Source: Verrucomicrobiota bacterium
GTDB taxonomy: Bacteria > Verrucomicrobiota > Verrucomicrobiia > Limisphaerales > J093
NCBI GenBank assembly: GCA_029556615.1
Contig: JAKQDD010000188.1
Location: 1-55,697 of the forward strand
DNA: 55,697 nt
Direction: 5' to 3'
The position numbers and the translations under genes were made by a program. Below the pieces are notes generated by a model. It was not told where the DNA came from, searched no databases, and worked only from the letters and a program-made list of their open reading frames with translations. Numbering within the stretch: the stretch's first letter is position 1; each line of letters opens with the position of its first letter. Shown one piece after another: positions 6,865 to 15,236 of this stretch.

Positions 6865-9213
6865 CTACTCCAGGCCCAGCGCGCGGCCCGCGGAGCGTGT
6901 CAGGAAGGCCAGGACCCACGCCAGGATCGCGAGGTACGACCATTGGAACAGGGGCCATTTCCACGACCCGGTTTCGCGGCGGACCAGCACGATGGTGCTC
7001 ACGCACTGGAGGGCGACGACGTAGAAGACCATGAGTGTGATTCCGGTCAGGGGGGTGTAGACCGGGGAGCCGTCGGGCCGCCGCTGGCTTCGGAAGACGT
7101 CCACCAGGGCTTGGCTGTCGGGATCCTCGCCGCCCGATTGCCCGACGCTGTACACGACGGCCATCGTGCTGACGAACACCTCCCGGGCGGCGAACGAAGC
7201 GACGATCCCAATCCCGATGCGCCAGTCGAACCCGAGAGGTTCGAGCACCGGTTCGAGGAATCGACCGAAGCGGCCCGCCCAGCTCTGATGCAGGCGCGCC
7301 GCGGCGTGCTCCTGATCCAGCGCGCGCAGGCGTTCGCGGAGGGCCCGGTCGGCGGGCGGGTCCGGGGGTTTAGCGGGAGCGGTTTGCCAGCGCGCCAGCG
7401 CCGCCGAGACTGCCGCCGGATCCTGAGACGAGCGATCGTCCCACGTGGTTGGCAGCAGCTCCCGGGCGGCCGCCAACCGGCGTTCCCGATGCCCGGCGTC
7501 GAGGCTCTGATCGTGCGGGTAGGAGGCGAGAAACCAGAGGAGGATGTTGATCCCGAGGATCACGGAGCCTGCCTGACGGAGAAACGACCAGGCGCTCTCC
7601 CACATGTGGTGGACGGCCCGGGTGAGTTGGGGCCGCCGGTAGGGCGGCAGTTCGAGAATCAGGGGCGGTGTCCGCCCTCGTAGCAGGGTCTTTTTGAACA
7701 GCCAGGCGGACACGAGAGCGATCGCCACGCCCAGCAGATACATCCCCAGCAGGGTCAACCCCTGGAGGCGCAGCCCGCCGACGACCCGTTCCTGGGGTAT
7801 GCAGGCGGCAATCAGGAGCGTGTACACCGGCAGCCGGGCCGAGCAACTCATCAGCGGGGCAATCAGGATCGTGACCAGCCGATCCCGTCGGGTTTCAATG
7901 GTGCGCGTCGCCATGATCCCCGGGATGGCGCAGGCGAACGAGCCCAGCAGCGGTATGAAGCTCTTTCCGTGCAATCCCACCTTGCTCATCACCCGGTCCA
8001 TGAGAAACGCCGCGCGCGCCATGTACCCCGTGTCTTCGAGCACGCCCAGGAAGAGGAAGAGCAGGCAGATCTGGGGCAGGAACACCACCACGGCACCGAC
8101 GCCGGCGAGGATGCCATCGACGATCAGGCTCTGGAGGTCGCCAGGCGGCAGCCAGGTTGCGATCCCGGTGCCGGCGGCGTGCACGCCCTGCTCGATCAGG
8201 GCCATGGGTCCCTGGGCCAGCGTGAAGATGCTGTGGAACAACAGCGCCATCACGGCCACGAAGATCAGGCTGCCCCCAATCCGGTGGGTGACGACGTGGT
8301 CGAGCCGGTCGCTCAACGTCATTCCGGCCGGAGGGTGGGAGGCGATGACCGCGGCGGCGTGGATGTCGGCGACCCGTTGGTAGCGCCTTTCGATCGAGGA
8401 CCTGGCCACGTCAATGCCGCCCGCTGCCAGTCGCGCGCGCGCCGCCCGGACTGTTTGCCACAACGGCCCCGATGCCGGTTCTCCGGGGGTTGCGTTGCGG
8501 TCGTCAGCCAGCCAGAGAAGCGCTTCGGCAGGAGCCAGGGTCTTGCGATCCGGGCGGCGCGCAGCCACCTGGGCCGCCAATCGGTTCACCTCGTGGTTCA
8601 AGATCTCCGGCAGCGAGCACGTCCGCGCCGCTGGAGGCGCCGGCGCCGGGTTATCCGCGGTCTCTTCGATCGCCGTCTTGAGGGCGGGCACGCCCTCGCC
8701 TGTGCTGGCGACCAGGGGGAAGACCGGGATGCCGAGTTCGATGCCGAGGCGCACGGTGTCGATGCGATGGCCTTTCGCACGCGCCACGTCGATCATGTTC
8801 AGGGCCAGGAAGGTCGGGTAGCCCAGTTCGACGGCCTGGGTGACGAAGTACAGGTTGCGTTCGAGGTTCGAAGCGTCGGCGATGACGATGACCAGATCGG
8901 GGGCGGCGACGTCGGCCGACCGCCTGAGGAGGACGTCCCGGGCGATTTGTTCGTCCGGCGACTGGGGCGTGAGGCTGTATGTGCCCGGCAAGTCCAGGAG
9001 GAGGATCGGCCGTCCCTGCCGGGCCCCCTCGATGGCTCCCTCCTTACGTTCCACCGTGACCCCGCCGTAGTTCGCCACCTTCGCGCGCAAACCCGTCAGG
9101 GCATTGAATACCGTGGTCTTGCCGCAGTTGGGGTTCCCCGCCAAGACCACCCGAAAGGGGGTGGCCGCGGGGGACGCCAAGGGGCTCGATGGAGGCTCGT
9201 TCGCCGCGGACAT
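6865..9213 (-). CDS. feoB: Ferrous iron transporter FeoB
   Basis: A 782-residue protein. The N-terminal G domain shows G1 GNPNCGKT (about residues 28-35), the switch region VTVERKEGA, G3 DLPGTYSL and G4 NMID. A helical guanine-dissociation-inhibitor-like region follows, then the membrane domain with two Gate segments (for example GVGAVVVFLPQICLLFLFLG and SCSARLPVYTLLI, the latter carrying the conserved Cys) and a final helical pair. Length fits the family. FeoB moves Fe(II) across the inner membrane under control of its GTPase domain. feoA lies upstream on the same strand, but the two are separated by a 240-bp structured element whose distal end is only 3 nt from this ATG. No Shine-Dalgarno site precedes the start. 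Confidence 0.97.
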   Translation of the reverse strand: MSAANEPPSSPLASPAATPFRVVLAGNPNCGKTTVFNALTGLRAKVANYGGVTVERKEGAIEGARQGRPILLLDLPGTYSLTPQSPDEQIARDVLLRRSADVAAPDLVIVIADASNLERNLYFVTQAVELGYPTFLALNMIDVARAKGHRIDTVRLGIELGIPVFPLVASTGEGVPALKTAIEETADNPAPAPPAARTCSLPEILNHEVNRLAAQVAARRPDRKTLAPAEALLWLADDRNATPGEPASGPLWQTVRAARARLAAGGIDVARSSIERRYQRVADIHAAAVIASHPPAGMTLSDRLDHVVTHRIGGSLIFVAVMALLFHSIFTLAQGPMALIEQGVHAAGTGIATWLPPGDLQSLIVDGILAGVGAVVVFLPQICLLFLFLGVLEDTGYMARAAFLMDRVMSKVGLHGKSFIPLLGSFACAIPGIMATRTIETRRDRLVTILIAPLMSCSARLPVYTLLIAACIPQERVVGGLRLQGLTLLGMYLLGVAIALVSAWLFKKTLLRGRTPPLILELPPYRRPQLTRAVHHMWESAWSFLRQAGSVILGINILLWFLASYPHDQSLDAGHRERRLAAARELLPTTWDDRSSQDPAAVSAALARWQTAPAKPPDPPADRALRERLRALDQEHAAARLHQSWAGRFGRFLEPVLEPLGFDWRIGIGIVASFAAREVFVSTMAVVYSVGQSGGEDPDSQALVDVFRSQRRPDGSPVYTPLTGITLMVFYVVALQCVSTIVLVRRETGSWKWPLFQWSYLAILAWVLAFLTRSAGRALGLE

Positions 9214-9216
9214 TGC

Positions 9217-9456
9217 TTAGCCCGGCAATCTCAGAGAAGAACCGGTGCGAGGATTCCCGGGCTTTGGCAACACCGCGCCCTGAGTGCAGGAAGAGGGGAT
9301 GAAGCGGCCTCGGGACACGCACGCTCGTCCCGACAGGGTGCAGTCTCTTCCCCGACCCCTGTTTGGGCGCGGTGTTGCATTTCTAGCCCGCATCGGTTGA
9401 GCGATGAGCGGCACCGGCTGTGCGTGTGCAGAGAAGGTGTGTAACATGCGGATTAG
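9217..9456. repeat. Three-hairpin structured element (family 2), copy A, between feoA and feoB
   Basis: Three consecutive inverted repeats on the plus strand: 9219-9229 with 9253-9263 (one C.C mismatch), 9267-9280 with 9365-9378 (14 bp perfect, GCAACACCGCGCCC) and 9383-9394 with 9445-9456 (12 bp with one wobble and one mismatch). Loop one carries ACCGGTGC (9241-9248) and loop three carries GCACCGG (9411-9417), which are complementary. It is about 78% identical to the copy at 38066-38305 with no net indel. Read on the minus strand it overlaps the feoA stop (TAA 9455-9453) and ends next to the feoB start. Confidence 0.9.
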
Positions 9457-9749
9457 GCGGCGCTCTCGGCGGGTTTGATGGGTTCGACCCAGATGCTGTC
9501 GGCGAGTTGCGCGCTCAGGCCCAGGCGCACGTTGCAGACCTGGCAGACCACCTGCCGGCTCTGGAGAAGCAGGCGGACCTGCTGTTCTTCCGTGAAACCC
9601 AATTCCCGGAGGCGATGGCAGAGATCGGGCGAGGCGATCAGCTTCTTGATGCGAACGCAGGTGCCGGCCCGGACACGGCTCAGCGGGCAGGTGTTCTCGG
9701 TGTGGACCGGCGATTTCCTGGACGGGGCGGACCCCGACGCGTCACTCAT
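9453..9749 (-). CDS. feoA: FeoA SH3-like ferrous iron transport accessory protein
   Basis: A 98-residue protein from ATG 9749 (a TTG at 9785 would add 12 residues). The C-terminal about 75 residues show the FeoA pattern: LSRVRAGTCVRIKKL, RLRELGFTEEQQVRLLLQS and a final strand VRLGLSAQLADSIWV. FeoA is a small cytosolic SH3-fold protein thought to interact with FeoB and support Fe(II) uptake. The gene stands upstream of feoB on the same strand. Its stop codon lies inside stem III of the structured element that fills the feoA-feoB gap. I could not find a convincing Fur box upstream. Confidence 0.92.
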   Translation of the reverse strand: MSDASGSAPSRKSPVHTENTCPLSRVRAGTCVRIKKLIASPDLCHRLRELGFTEEQQVRLLLQSRQVVCQVCNVRLGLSAQLADSIWVEPIKPAESAA

Positions 9750-9800
9750 GGCGCCGACGTTACTGCTATTGAGACTCGGTAGCAAGAGGGATTGTGATTC

Positions 9801-9932
9801 CCGGATCCCCGCCTAACGCCTGCGGCTCGAACATGGGCCGTCGGCTCCTGGTGGGTTTTGGCTTTGATCGGCGCGTGCGGTGTCGGCTCCGGGGTGGCCC
9901 GCCCGCGAGCGGGCGGGCCCGATGTTCACTGG
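9801..9932 (+). repeat. Family-3 repeat, partial copy 1
   Basis: The sequence from GGATCCCCGCCTAACGCCTG through GTGTCGGCTCCGGGGTGGCC and the 10-bp hairpin GCCCGCCCGC/GCGGGCGGGC matches the left half of the copy at 14925-15180. It fills most of the gap between feoA and the divergent glycine-rich protein gene. The family has no coding capacity I can support. Confidence 0.75.
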
Positions 9933-9966
9933 AAGTCCGGCACCGGCTCTGGTATAGGAGGCAATC

Positions 9967-11376
9967 ATGAATCTGAGAGCCGGCGGGGTGATGGTGGTCG
10001 CAGCGGTGCATCTTGTGATGCTGCAAGCGCAGTTGAATACGGGGAGCAGCGGCAAGGATGGGGTTCTGCACCCCGAGGTCAGCACCGTCATTGACCTGTC
10101 GGATCACCCGGACGGTGTATTCCACTACCGCTCGGTGCATGTTCCCCCCGGGGTCACTGTGCGTTTCCGCCCGAACGCAGCCAACACGCCGGTCGTTTGG
10201 CTCGTCCAAGACGACTGTCGGATCGAAGGAACAGTGGATCTTGGCGGGGAGCCGTCCTCGGGCAGGACACCCGGCAATGGAGGGCCGGGTGGCTATCGAG
10301 GGGGGCTTGCGCCGCCGGAGGAGGTTGACCCCATCACCGGGCACTGGCGACCGCCGGGTCCGGGCATGGGTCCTGGCGGGGGGCAAGTGGCAGTGGCGGA
10401 AACGCCGGCGATGACCCGTTTGTGGGGTGGTGCTGGTTCCTATGGCAAGGCTGGCGAGCGGGCGTCCTACAACGGGCAGTTCGTTCAGCATCCGGCGGGC
10501 GAGGTCTATGGCAACCCCTTCTTGCTGCCTCTGCTTGGAGGTTCCGGTGGAAGCGGCGGCATCAGTCCTCCGGTCTGGGACAAGCCGCTTGCCGGCGGAG
10601 GCGGAGGCGGTGCGATTCTCATCGCCTGCTCGGGGCTCCTCGAAGTCAACGGGTCGATCCAGGCCGTGGGCGGGGCCGCAGGCGGGTGGGGTGGCGCGGG
10701 CAGCGGCGGGGCAATCCGTCTGGTGGCATCAACGATCACCGGAACCGGACTGCTGAATGCGGTCGGAGGCTCTTCGGGGTATGCGGATGAGAACCGTCAT
10801 ATGCTGATGGCCGGACGGGGTCGGATTCGTCTCGACGCTCTGGACCTGAGGTTCTATGGGACATGCGCCGGCGAGGCGACTTCCGGCTTTCAGCCCATCC
10901 TATTCCTTCCGGCCTCGGGCGTGGCAAGCCTGGGGATCAGGAGTGTGGCGGGTGTGCTGCTGGACGATCCACCGTTGGGGCACCCTTTGGCGCCTGATGT
11001 GATTGTTCCAGCGCGAGCGGCCGGTTCGATTCCTGTCGTTGTAGCGTGCCAGAACCTGCCGCTGAATACCGTGATCACGGTGGTCGCCCAAGGCGCTGCC
11101 GGAAGCAGCGTCGAGGCCTCCGCGTTGAATAATGCGGGGACCTTGGAATCGAGCACGGCAGTGGTCGAGGTGGATCTTCCGCCAGGCAACGGCATCCTGT
11201 TTGCCAAGGCGGTCGTGACTGCAGGGGGAGGCCTTGCCTCGATGGGGGCCGAAGGAGGGAGGACCGTGCACGGAGAAGCGATCACCCAGGTCGAGATCCG
11301 CGCCGAACCCGGGCGGGGGCTGACGCGCATCGGGATCGCTGAGAACGGACGACGGTACCCGCTGACCGTGCCTTGA
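9967..11376 (+). CDS. Secreted glycine-rich protein
   Basis: A 469-residue protein with an N-terminal signal-like segment (residues about 4-23). It starts at ATG 9967 with a strong AGGAGG 5 nt upstream. A segment containing HYRSVHVPPGVTVRF and TPVVWLVQDDCRIEGTVDL is followed by a long Gly-rich region (about residues 90-270: GGSGGSGG, GGGGGGAILIA, GGWGGAGSGGAIRLVA) and then Ig-like strands. This layout is known from secreted planctomycete/verrucomicrobial proteins of unknown function. A surface or extracellular structural role is inference. The next gene begins just after its TGA with its own ribosome site, so the two form an operon. Confidence 0.8.
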   Translation: MNLRAGGVMVVAAVHLVMLQAQLNTGSSGKDGVLHPEVSTVIDLSDHPDGVFHYRSVHVPPGVTVRFRPNAANTPVVWLVQDDCRIEGTVDLGGEPSSGRTPGNGGPGGYRGGLAPPEEVDPITGHWRPPGPGMGPGGGQVAVAETPAMTRLWGGAGSYGKAGERASYNGQFVQHPAGEVYGNPFLLPLLGGSGGSGGISPPVWDKPLAGGGGGGAILIACSGLLEVNGSIQAVGGAAGGWGGAGSGGAIRLVASTITGTGLLNAVGGSSGYADENRHMLMAGRGRIRLDALDLRFYGTCAGEATSGFQPILFLPASGVASLGIRSVAGVLLDDPPLGHPLAPDVIVPARAAGSIPVVVACQNLPLNTVITVVAQGAAGSSVEASALNNAGTLESSTAVVEVDLPPGNGILFAKAVVTAGGGLASMGAEGGRTVHGEAITQVEIRAEPGRGLTRIGIAENGRRYPLTVP

Positions 11377-11399
11377 ACCCGCCCTTGAGGAGTCTGGAT

Positions 11400-13808
11400 G
11401 TGAGGACAATCAACTTCAATGGCTCTGACCCTCGATCCGGACGGGGATGGGTGGGTTTGGTGGTCTTCTCGGTCTTTGCCATTGGGTTCAGGGTCGTCGG
11501 CGTCGATTCCGGTGGTGCGTCTCGACCGCAGAGTTCGAGCGAGGCGATCCGGGGGGCAGGCCAGCCTGAGGGGGGCGGCGGGCTGAGCCGGGTTGTCAGT
11601 CGGCCGATTACATTTGCACGGGAGGATGGCGTTGCCGGTTGCTGTGGAGCCGTGCAGCATCTCAGTCGCCCCGTGTCATTCCTGGCAGCCGAAGCTCCGG
11701 AAGGCACGGGTTCGGCGACCTTGGATGGGCCGTACGCCAAGTACCTTCGGGTGCCTGCACTGACGTCCGATCTCGTCTCCCTGGCAGGAGTCGTGCGCGA
11801 CGACGCGGGGAATCCTGTGGCTGGCGCGCGCCTTCGTCTCGAGGAAGGCGGCGTGGTTGTGGGTGAGGCCACCAGCGGGGAAGACGGCCGCTATGATTTT
11901 CCCCCGCTACCGGGGGAGTTCTATTGTCTTTCGATCGAGAGGACCGGCTTTGCGGACCAGGCCCGCTTCATCGTGCTGAACCCTGCGACCGCTCTTCAGG
12001 ACATCGGGATGCCAGCATCGCCGCCGTCGGCCCCTCTTGTCAACGACGGGAGTCCCGCTCCTCCGAAGCCGGAAGTGGACGAGGACGGCGAGGGGCGATT
12101 GATGGCTTGCGGACCTTGGGGGTTGGGACCGGCCCGCGGGCACACGCGCACGGATCGGATGACGATCATCATGACCCACGGCTGGAACTCTGAAGCAGGC
12201 GGATGGCCGGCGTTGATGGCACGGGCGCTGCTCGACCGCCTGGGAACGAGCGAGGACGGCAGCCCCAAGGTGAACCTCCTGGCTTGGGATTGGGGGGGAG
12301 CGGCAGCGGGTCTCCTGCCGCCCGAGACGAAGACGCCAGCTCAAGGCTTGTCCCTCGGCCGGGCGCTTGAGGAGGAGTTGGGGGTCGGATACAGCGGAGA
12401 CCTGCATTTCCTGGGGCACAGCCTCGGGACCCTGGTCAATGCTCGTGCCGCCGACTACTTGCACGGCGACACCAGCCCATCAGTGAAGAAGCCGCCGGGT
12501 TCGGTTGACTTCGCCTGGTGGCGAACTCACATGACGCTGCTGGACCAGGCGGAGTTGGCGCGGGTGACCGAGGGTGGGATGGTAGTGCTCGGTCTGGGAG
12601 GCGTGATTCTGGCACCGTACACGGGGGGCCTGTCGTTGGTGGCCGGGGCCGGAGTGGCGTTCGACCCGGGCAACTCGCCGCTGCCGGAGAAGTTTGCATG
12701 GGCGGACAACTACGTCAGCCTTGTGGGTCTAACGCTGGACGGTGCCGTCAACGTGGCCTTGCCCCGGGCTGTGGGGGCGACGCCAACCGAGCGGCTGATG
12801 GCGTCGTGGCCGTCAATCCACGGATATCCCATCGAGTGGTACCAGCGGTCTTTGACGTCCGGTTCGCACCGGTTGCTCGGCATCTGGACCTCCTGGGAGG
12901 GTATTCGTCACTTGGATTCTCCGATCAGCCCGTTTCCCCCTGTCGCTGCCGAATTGCGCCCGCCGGCGAAGTACTGGCAGGTGCCGGGTGCCGTTGATGA
13001 GATGGCTTTGGAGCGGGCAGGATCGGTCGGATGGCTTCTGGGGCGGACCGAACTTGCGGTTGGTGCGGTGGTATCGACGGTGACGGGCGCGATACGGTGC
13101 ACAGGGTCCGTGGCGGCAACGGTCGTTGAGACGAGTTCACGATTCGCCGAACAGCTCTTGAGGGACATGGGCGATGACCTTGCCAAGGGCTTGGCGAGCG
13201 CCGCCGATCTGGCGTACATGCCGGCACTTTCCCTGCGGTTCGAGACGGAGGGAGGGGGAAGCGGAGGGTTCCTGCATCAGCCGCCCATGGATCAGGCTGC
13301 CGCTCCCTATGCCTGGTTGCCGTTGAAGCTGCCGCAGTCCGCGGAGTGGATGACGTTCGAGTTCACCGTGTCAGGGGACCCCGTGGACGACGTGTTGGCG
13401 GTGCACCGCGACGGGGCGCTCGTGTTCGCACAACCATTGAAGCACATCAAGGACGGCGCCCGAGCGGCCAGTCCTCCGATTGATGTGTCTCGATCTGCGG
13501 GCGCTCAGGCCGAGATGGGCTGGGGAGTGCTGGGTGGAACCTCGGCAGGACTGCAGGTGACCGTGGAGAACATCCGCTTCTTGAGCTTTGGTCCGCCGGA
13601 TCTGATGTGCGAGCGCAAGCCTGAGGGTCTCGATCTGTCTTGGCCACTGACGGCGGCAAGCTACCGCCTGGAGACGAGCCCCACTTTGTCACCCAGCCGG
13701 TGGGAGCGCTTGAGCACCGTTCCCGAGACAGGCCTGAATCGGTACCGCGTACGGGTCGATTGGACGGGGGGCGAGCGATACTTCAGGCTGCGTCGCGCGA
13801 CCAGATAG
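11400..13808 (+). CDS. Secreted multidomain lipase-like alpha/beta hydrolase
   Basis: About 802 residues from GTG 11400, chosen because GAGGAG lies 7 nt upstream; a TTG at 11373 overlapping the previous stop is the alternative. Order: an N-terminal hydrophobic segment (GWVGLVVFSVFAIGF); a carboxypeptidase-regulatory-like beta domain (LAGVVRDDAGNPVAGARLRL); and an alpha/beta hydrolase with the oxyanion-side motif IIMTHGWN and the nucleophile elbow GHSLGT. A long middle region and a C-terminal beta module follow (LDLSWPLTAASYRLETSP..ERYFRLRR), a module common at the ends of secreted verrucomicrobial proteins. The substrate is unknown; lipase/esterase is a family-level call. It forms an operon with the preceding Gly-rich protein. 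Confidence 0.82.
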   Translation: MRTINFNGSDPRSGRGWVGLVVFSVFAIGFRVVGVDSGGASRPQSSSEAIRGAGQPEGGGGLSRVVSRPITFAREDGVAGCCGAVQHLSRPVSFLAAEAPEGTGSATLDGPYAKYLRVPALTSDLVSLAGVVRDDAGNPVAGARLRLEEGGVVVGEATSGEDGRYDFPPLPGEFYCLSIERTGFADQARFIVLNPATALQDIGMPASPPSAPLVNDGSPAPPKPEVDEDGEGRLMACGPWGLGPARGHTRTDRMTIIMTHGWNSEAGGWPALMARALLDRLGTSEDGSPKVNLLAWDWGGAAAGLLPPETKTPAQGLSLGRALEEELGVGYSGDLHFLGHSLGTLVNARAADYLHGDTSPSVKKPPGSVDFAWWRTHMTLLDQAELARVTEGGMVVLGLGGVILAPYTGGLSLVAGAGVAFDPGNSPLPEKFAWADNYVSLVGLTLDGAVNVALPRAVGATPTERLMASWPSIHGYPIEWYQRSLTSGSHRLLGIWTSWEGIRHLDSPISPFPPVAAELRPPAKYWQVPGAVDEMALERAGSVGWLLGRTELAVGAVVSTVTGAIRCTGSVAATVVETSSRFAEQLLRDMGDDLAKGLASAADLAYMPALSLRFETEGGGSGGFLHQPPMDQAAAPYAWLPLKLPQSAEWMTFEFTVSGDPVDDVLAVHRDGALVFAQPLKHIKDGARAASPPIDVSRSAGAQAEMGWGVLGGTSAGLQVTVENIRFLSFGPPDLMCERKPEGLDLSWPLTAASYRLETSPTLSPSRWERLSTVPETGLNRYRVRVDWTGGERYFRLRRATR

Positions 13809-13816
13809 CGAACAAC

Positions 13817-14770
13817 TCAACCGCCCCGCGGCCTCGCGGCGTGGTTCAGCGAAGTCGCCTGAGGAGGACCAGGAAGAGCAAGGCGACCGCCGCTGCGGGT
13901 CAAGCAGGGGGGCTCGGGGATGATGGCGAAATGGAAGACGGTGCCGAAGTTGCCATCGCCGCCCATCAGGGTCATGCCGTAAAGCGTCGAGCCGGAGAGG
14001 GTCAACGATCCGGACGGTTTGGCCCCATCGCTGCTACCCCCGGCGAACTCGTGAAGGAGGGCGAACCCGGCGCCATTCAAGTCCATTTTGAACACTGTGC
14101 CTCTGCCGGTATCCCCGCCGGCACGTGTCATACCATACAAGGTGGAGCCGACGATCGTCAGGTCGCCTTCGGGATTCGCGCCGTCGCTGGCTCCACCGGC
14201 AAATGAGTGCAACAACCCGAAGCCGGTGCCGTCGGTGTTGATCCTGAACACCGTGCCGTTGCCGCTGGTGCCGCCGTACTGGGTCATGCCGTAAAGTGTC
14301 GAGCCGGAGAGAGTGAGGGAACCGAGCGGCATTCGGCCGTTACTGCCGCTGAACCCGTGGAGAAGAGTCAGTCCGGTGCCGTCCATGTTCATCCGAAAGA
14401 GGGTTCCCCAGCCGCCCAGGCCACCCAACGACGTCATGCCGTAGAAGGTCGAGCCCGAGAGCGTGAGGGATCCGTAGGGGTCCCCCCCATCGCGCTCGCC
14501 GCCGGCGAAGGTGTGCAGAACGGTGAACCCCGTGCCGTCCGTATTCATGCGGAACGCCGTTCCCGCGCCGTAAGCGCCGCCATCCCGGGTCAAGCCGTAG
14601 AGTGTCGAACCGGACACATAGGGTACGCCGTGATAGGGACTCGCCCCGTCGGCGCTTCCCCCGGAGAACTCATGAAGGGTAAAGGAACCAGCCTGCAAGA
14701 CTGCGGCACAAAAGAGCCACGAACAACTCAACCGCCCCGCGGCTCCTGTGATCAGCCTGACTCGCCACAT
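13817..14770 (-). CDS. GloVer tandem-repeat secreted protein with damaged sorting tail
   Basis: A 317-residue protein with a signal peptide (residues about 1-28) and about six copies of a roughly 40-residue repeat (SGSTLYGMTxxGGxxGxGTVF, then FRMNTDGTGFxxLHxFxGG). This is the GloVer-type tandem repeat of choice-of-anchor proteins, probably a propeller-like secreted module. The tail starts like a PEP-CTERM signal (IIPEPP) but then runs into CLTRSGGRLALPGPP and lacks a hydrophobic helix. Another minus-strand frame just downstream reads PAAAVALLFLVLLRRLR and a stop, which is a perfect anchor plus basic end. The sorting signal therefore looks displaced by a frameshift. Confidence 0.82.
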   Translation of the reverse strand: MWRVRLITGAAGRLSCSWLFCAAVLQAGSFTLHEFSGGSADGASPYHGVPYVSGSTLYGLTRDGGAYGAGTAFRMNTDGTGFTVLHTFAGGERDGGDPYGSLTLSGSTFYGMTSLGGLGGWGTLFRMNMDGTGLTLLHGFSGSNGRMPLGSLTLSGSTLYGMTQYGGTSGNGTVFRINTDGTGFGLLHSFAGGASDGANPEGDLTIVGSTLYGMTRAGGDTGRGTVFKMDLNGAGFALLHEFAGGSSDGAKPSGSLTLSGSTLYGMTLMGGDGNFGTVFHFAIIPEPPCLTRSGGRLALPGPPQATSLNHAARPRGG

Positions 14771-15236
14771 GTCGTCCTTTCAGCGCGATGCGTTTGGACA
14801 CCCGGGCAGGCGGTGCGCCGCCCAAGTGACCCTCTTGTCGCCGTGGATTCCTGCCGAGTGATCCAGGCAGCGCGTGACCGGAGTAGGTTGCGTGTTCGAT
14901 GGATGACAAGCGTGAAGGTGCCGCCCGGATCCTCGTCTAAGGCGTGCGGCGCGAACGTTCGCCATCGGCTCGTGGTGGGTTTTCGCCTTGAAGGCGCGTG
15001 GGGTGTCGGCTCCGGGGTGGCCCGCCCGCTGGCGGGCGGGCTCTATAGGGTATGGAGGGAATGAGACCGCCCCGGGGGCGGGCTTCCCAATCCGCGAAAA
15101 CCCCGGACTGGGCGGCTCAAGGCGCTTGGTCCAGCTCAGGAGGTTGAGCCGCGAGGGACGCTTGCGCGCGGATTTGGGTGCCGGCTGCGTCGCGCCATCC
15201 GCGGCTGCAAGACGCTGGCCTGGGGCGATCCCCGCC
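14771..15236 (+). repeat. Family-3 repeat, fullest copy, in a gene-free gap
   Basis: Within this 466-bp gap, 14925-15180 is the fullest family-3 copy. It runs from GGATCCTCGTCTAAGGCGTG through GTGTCGGCTCCGGGGTGGCC, the hairpin GCCCGCCCGC/GCGGGCGGGC, a second GC hairpin and CGCGAAAACCCCGGACTGGG, to GCGGCTCAAG..TTGAGCCGC. The reverse copy at 47341-47556 lacks about 40 bp including the first hairpin. No gene is supported here. Confidence 0.75.

Noticed and set aside
9217..9447. A 76-codon minus-strand frame spanning the structured element, present with identical length at 38066-38296, as a conserved small protein between operon genes.
   Set aside because: My codon-by-codon comparison of the two copies gives about 15, 17 and 18 differences at codon positions 1, 2 and 3, so there is no sign of selection on the protein. 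Conserved length follows from the absence of indels, and the changes instead preserve base pairing.
9750..9800. A Fur box upstream of feoA.
   Set aside because: No stretch resembles the GATAATGATAATCATTATC pattern closely enough.
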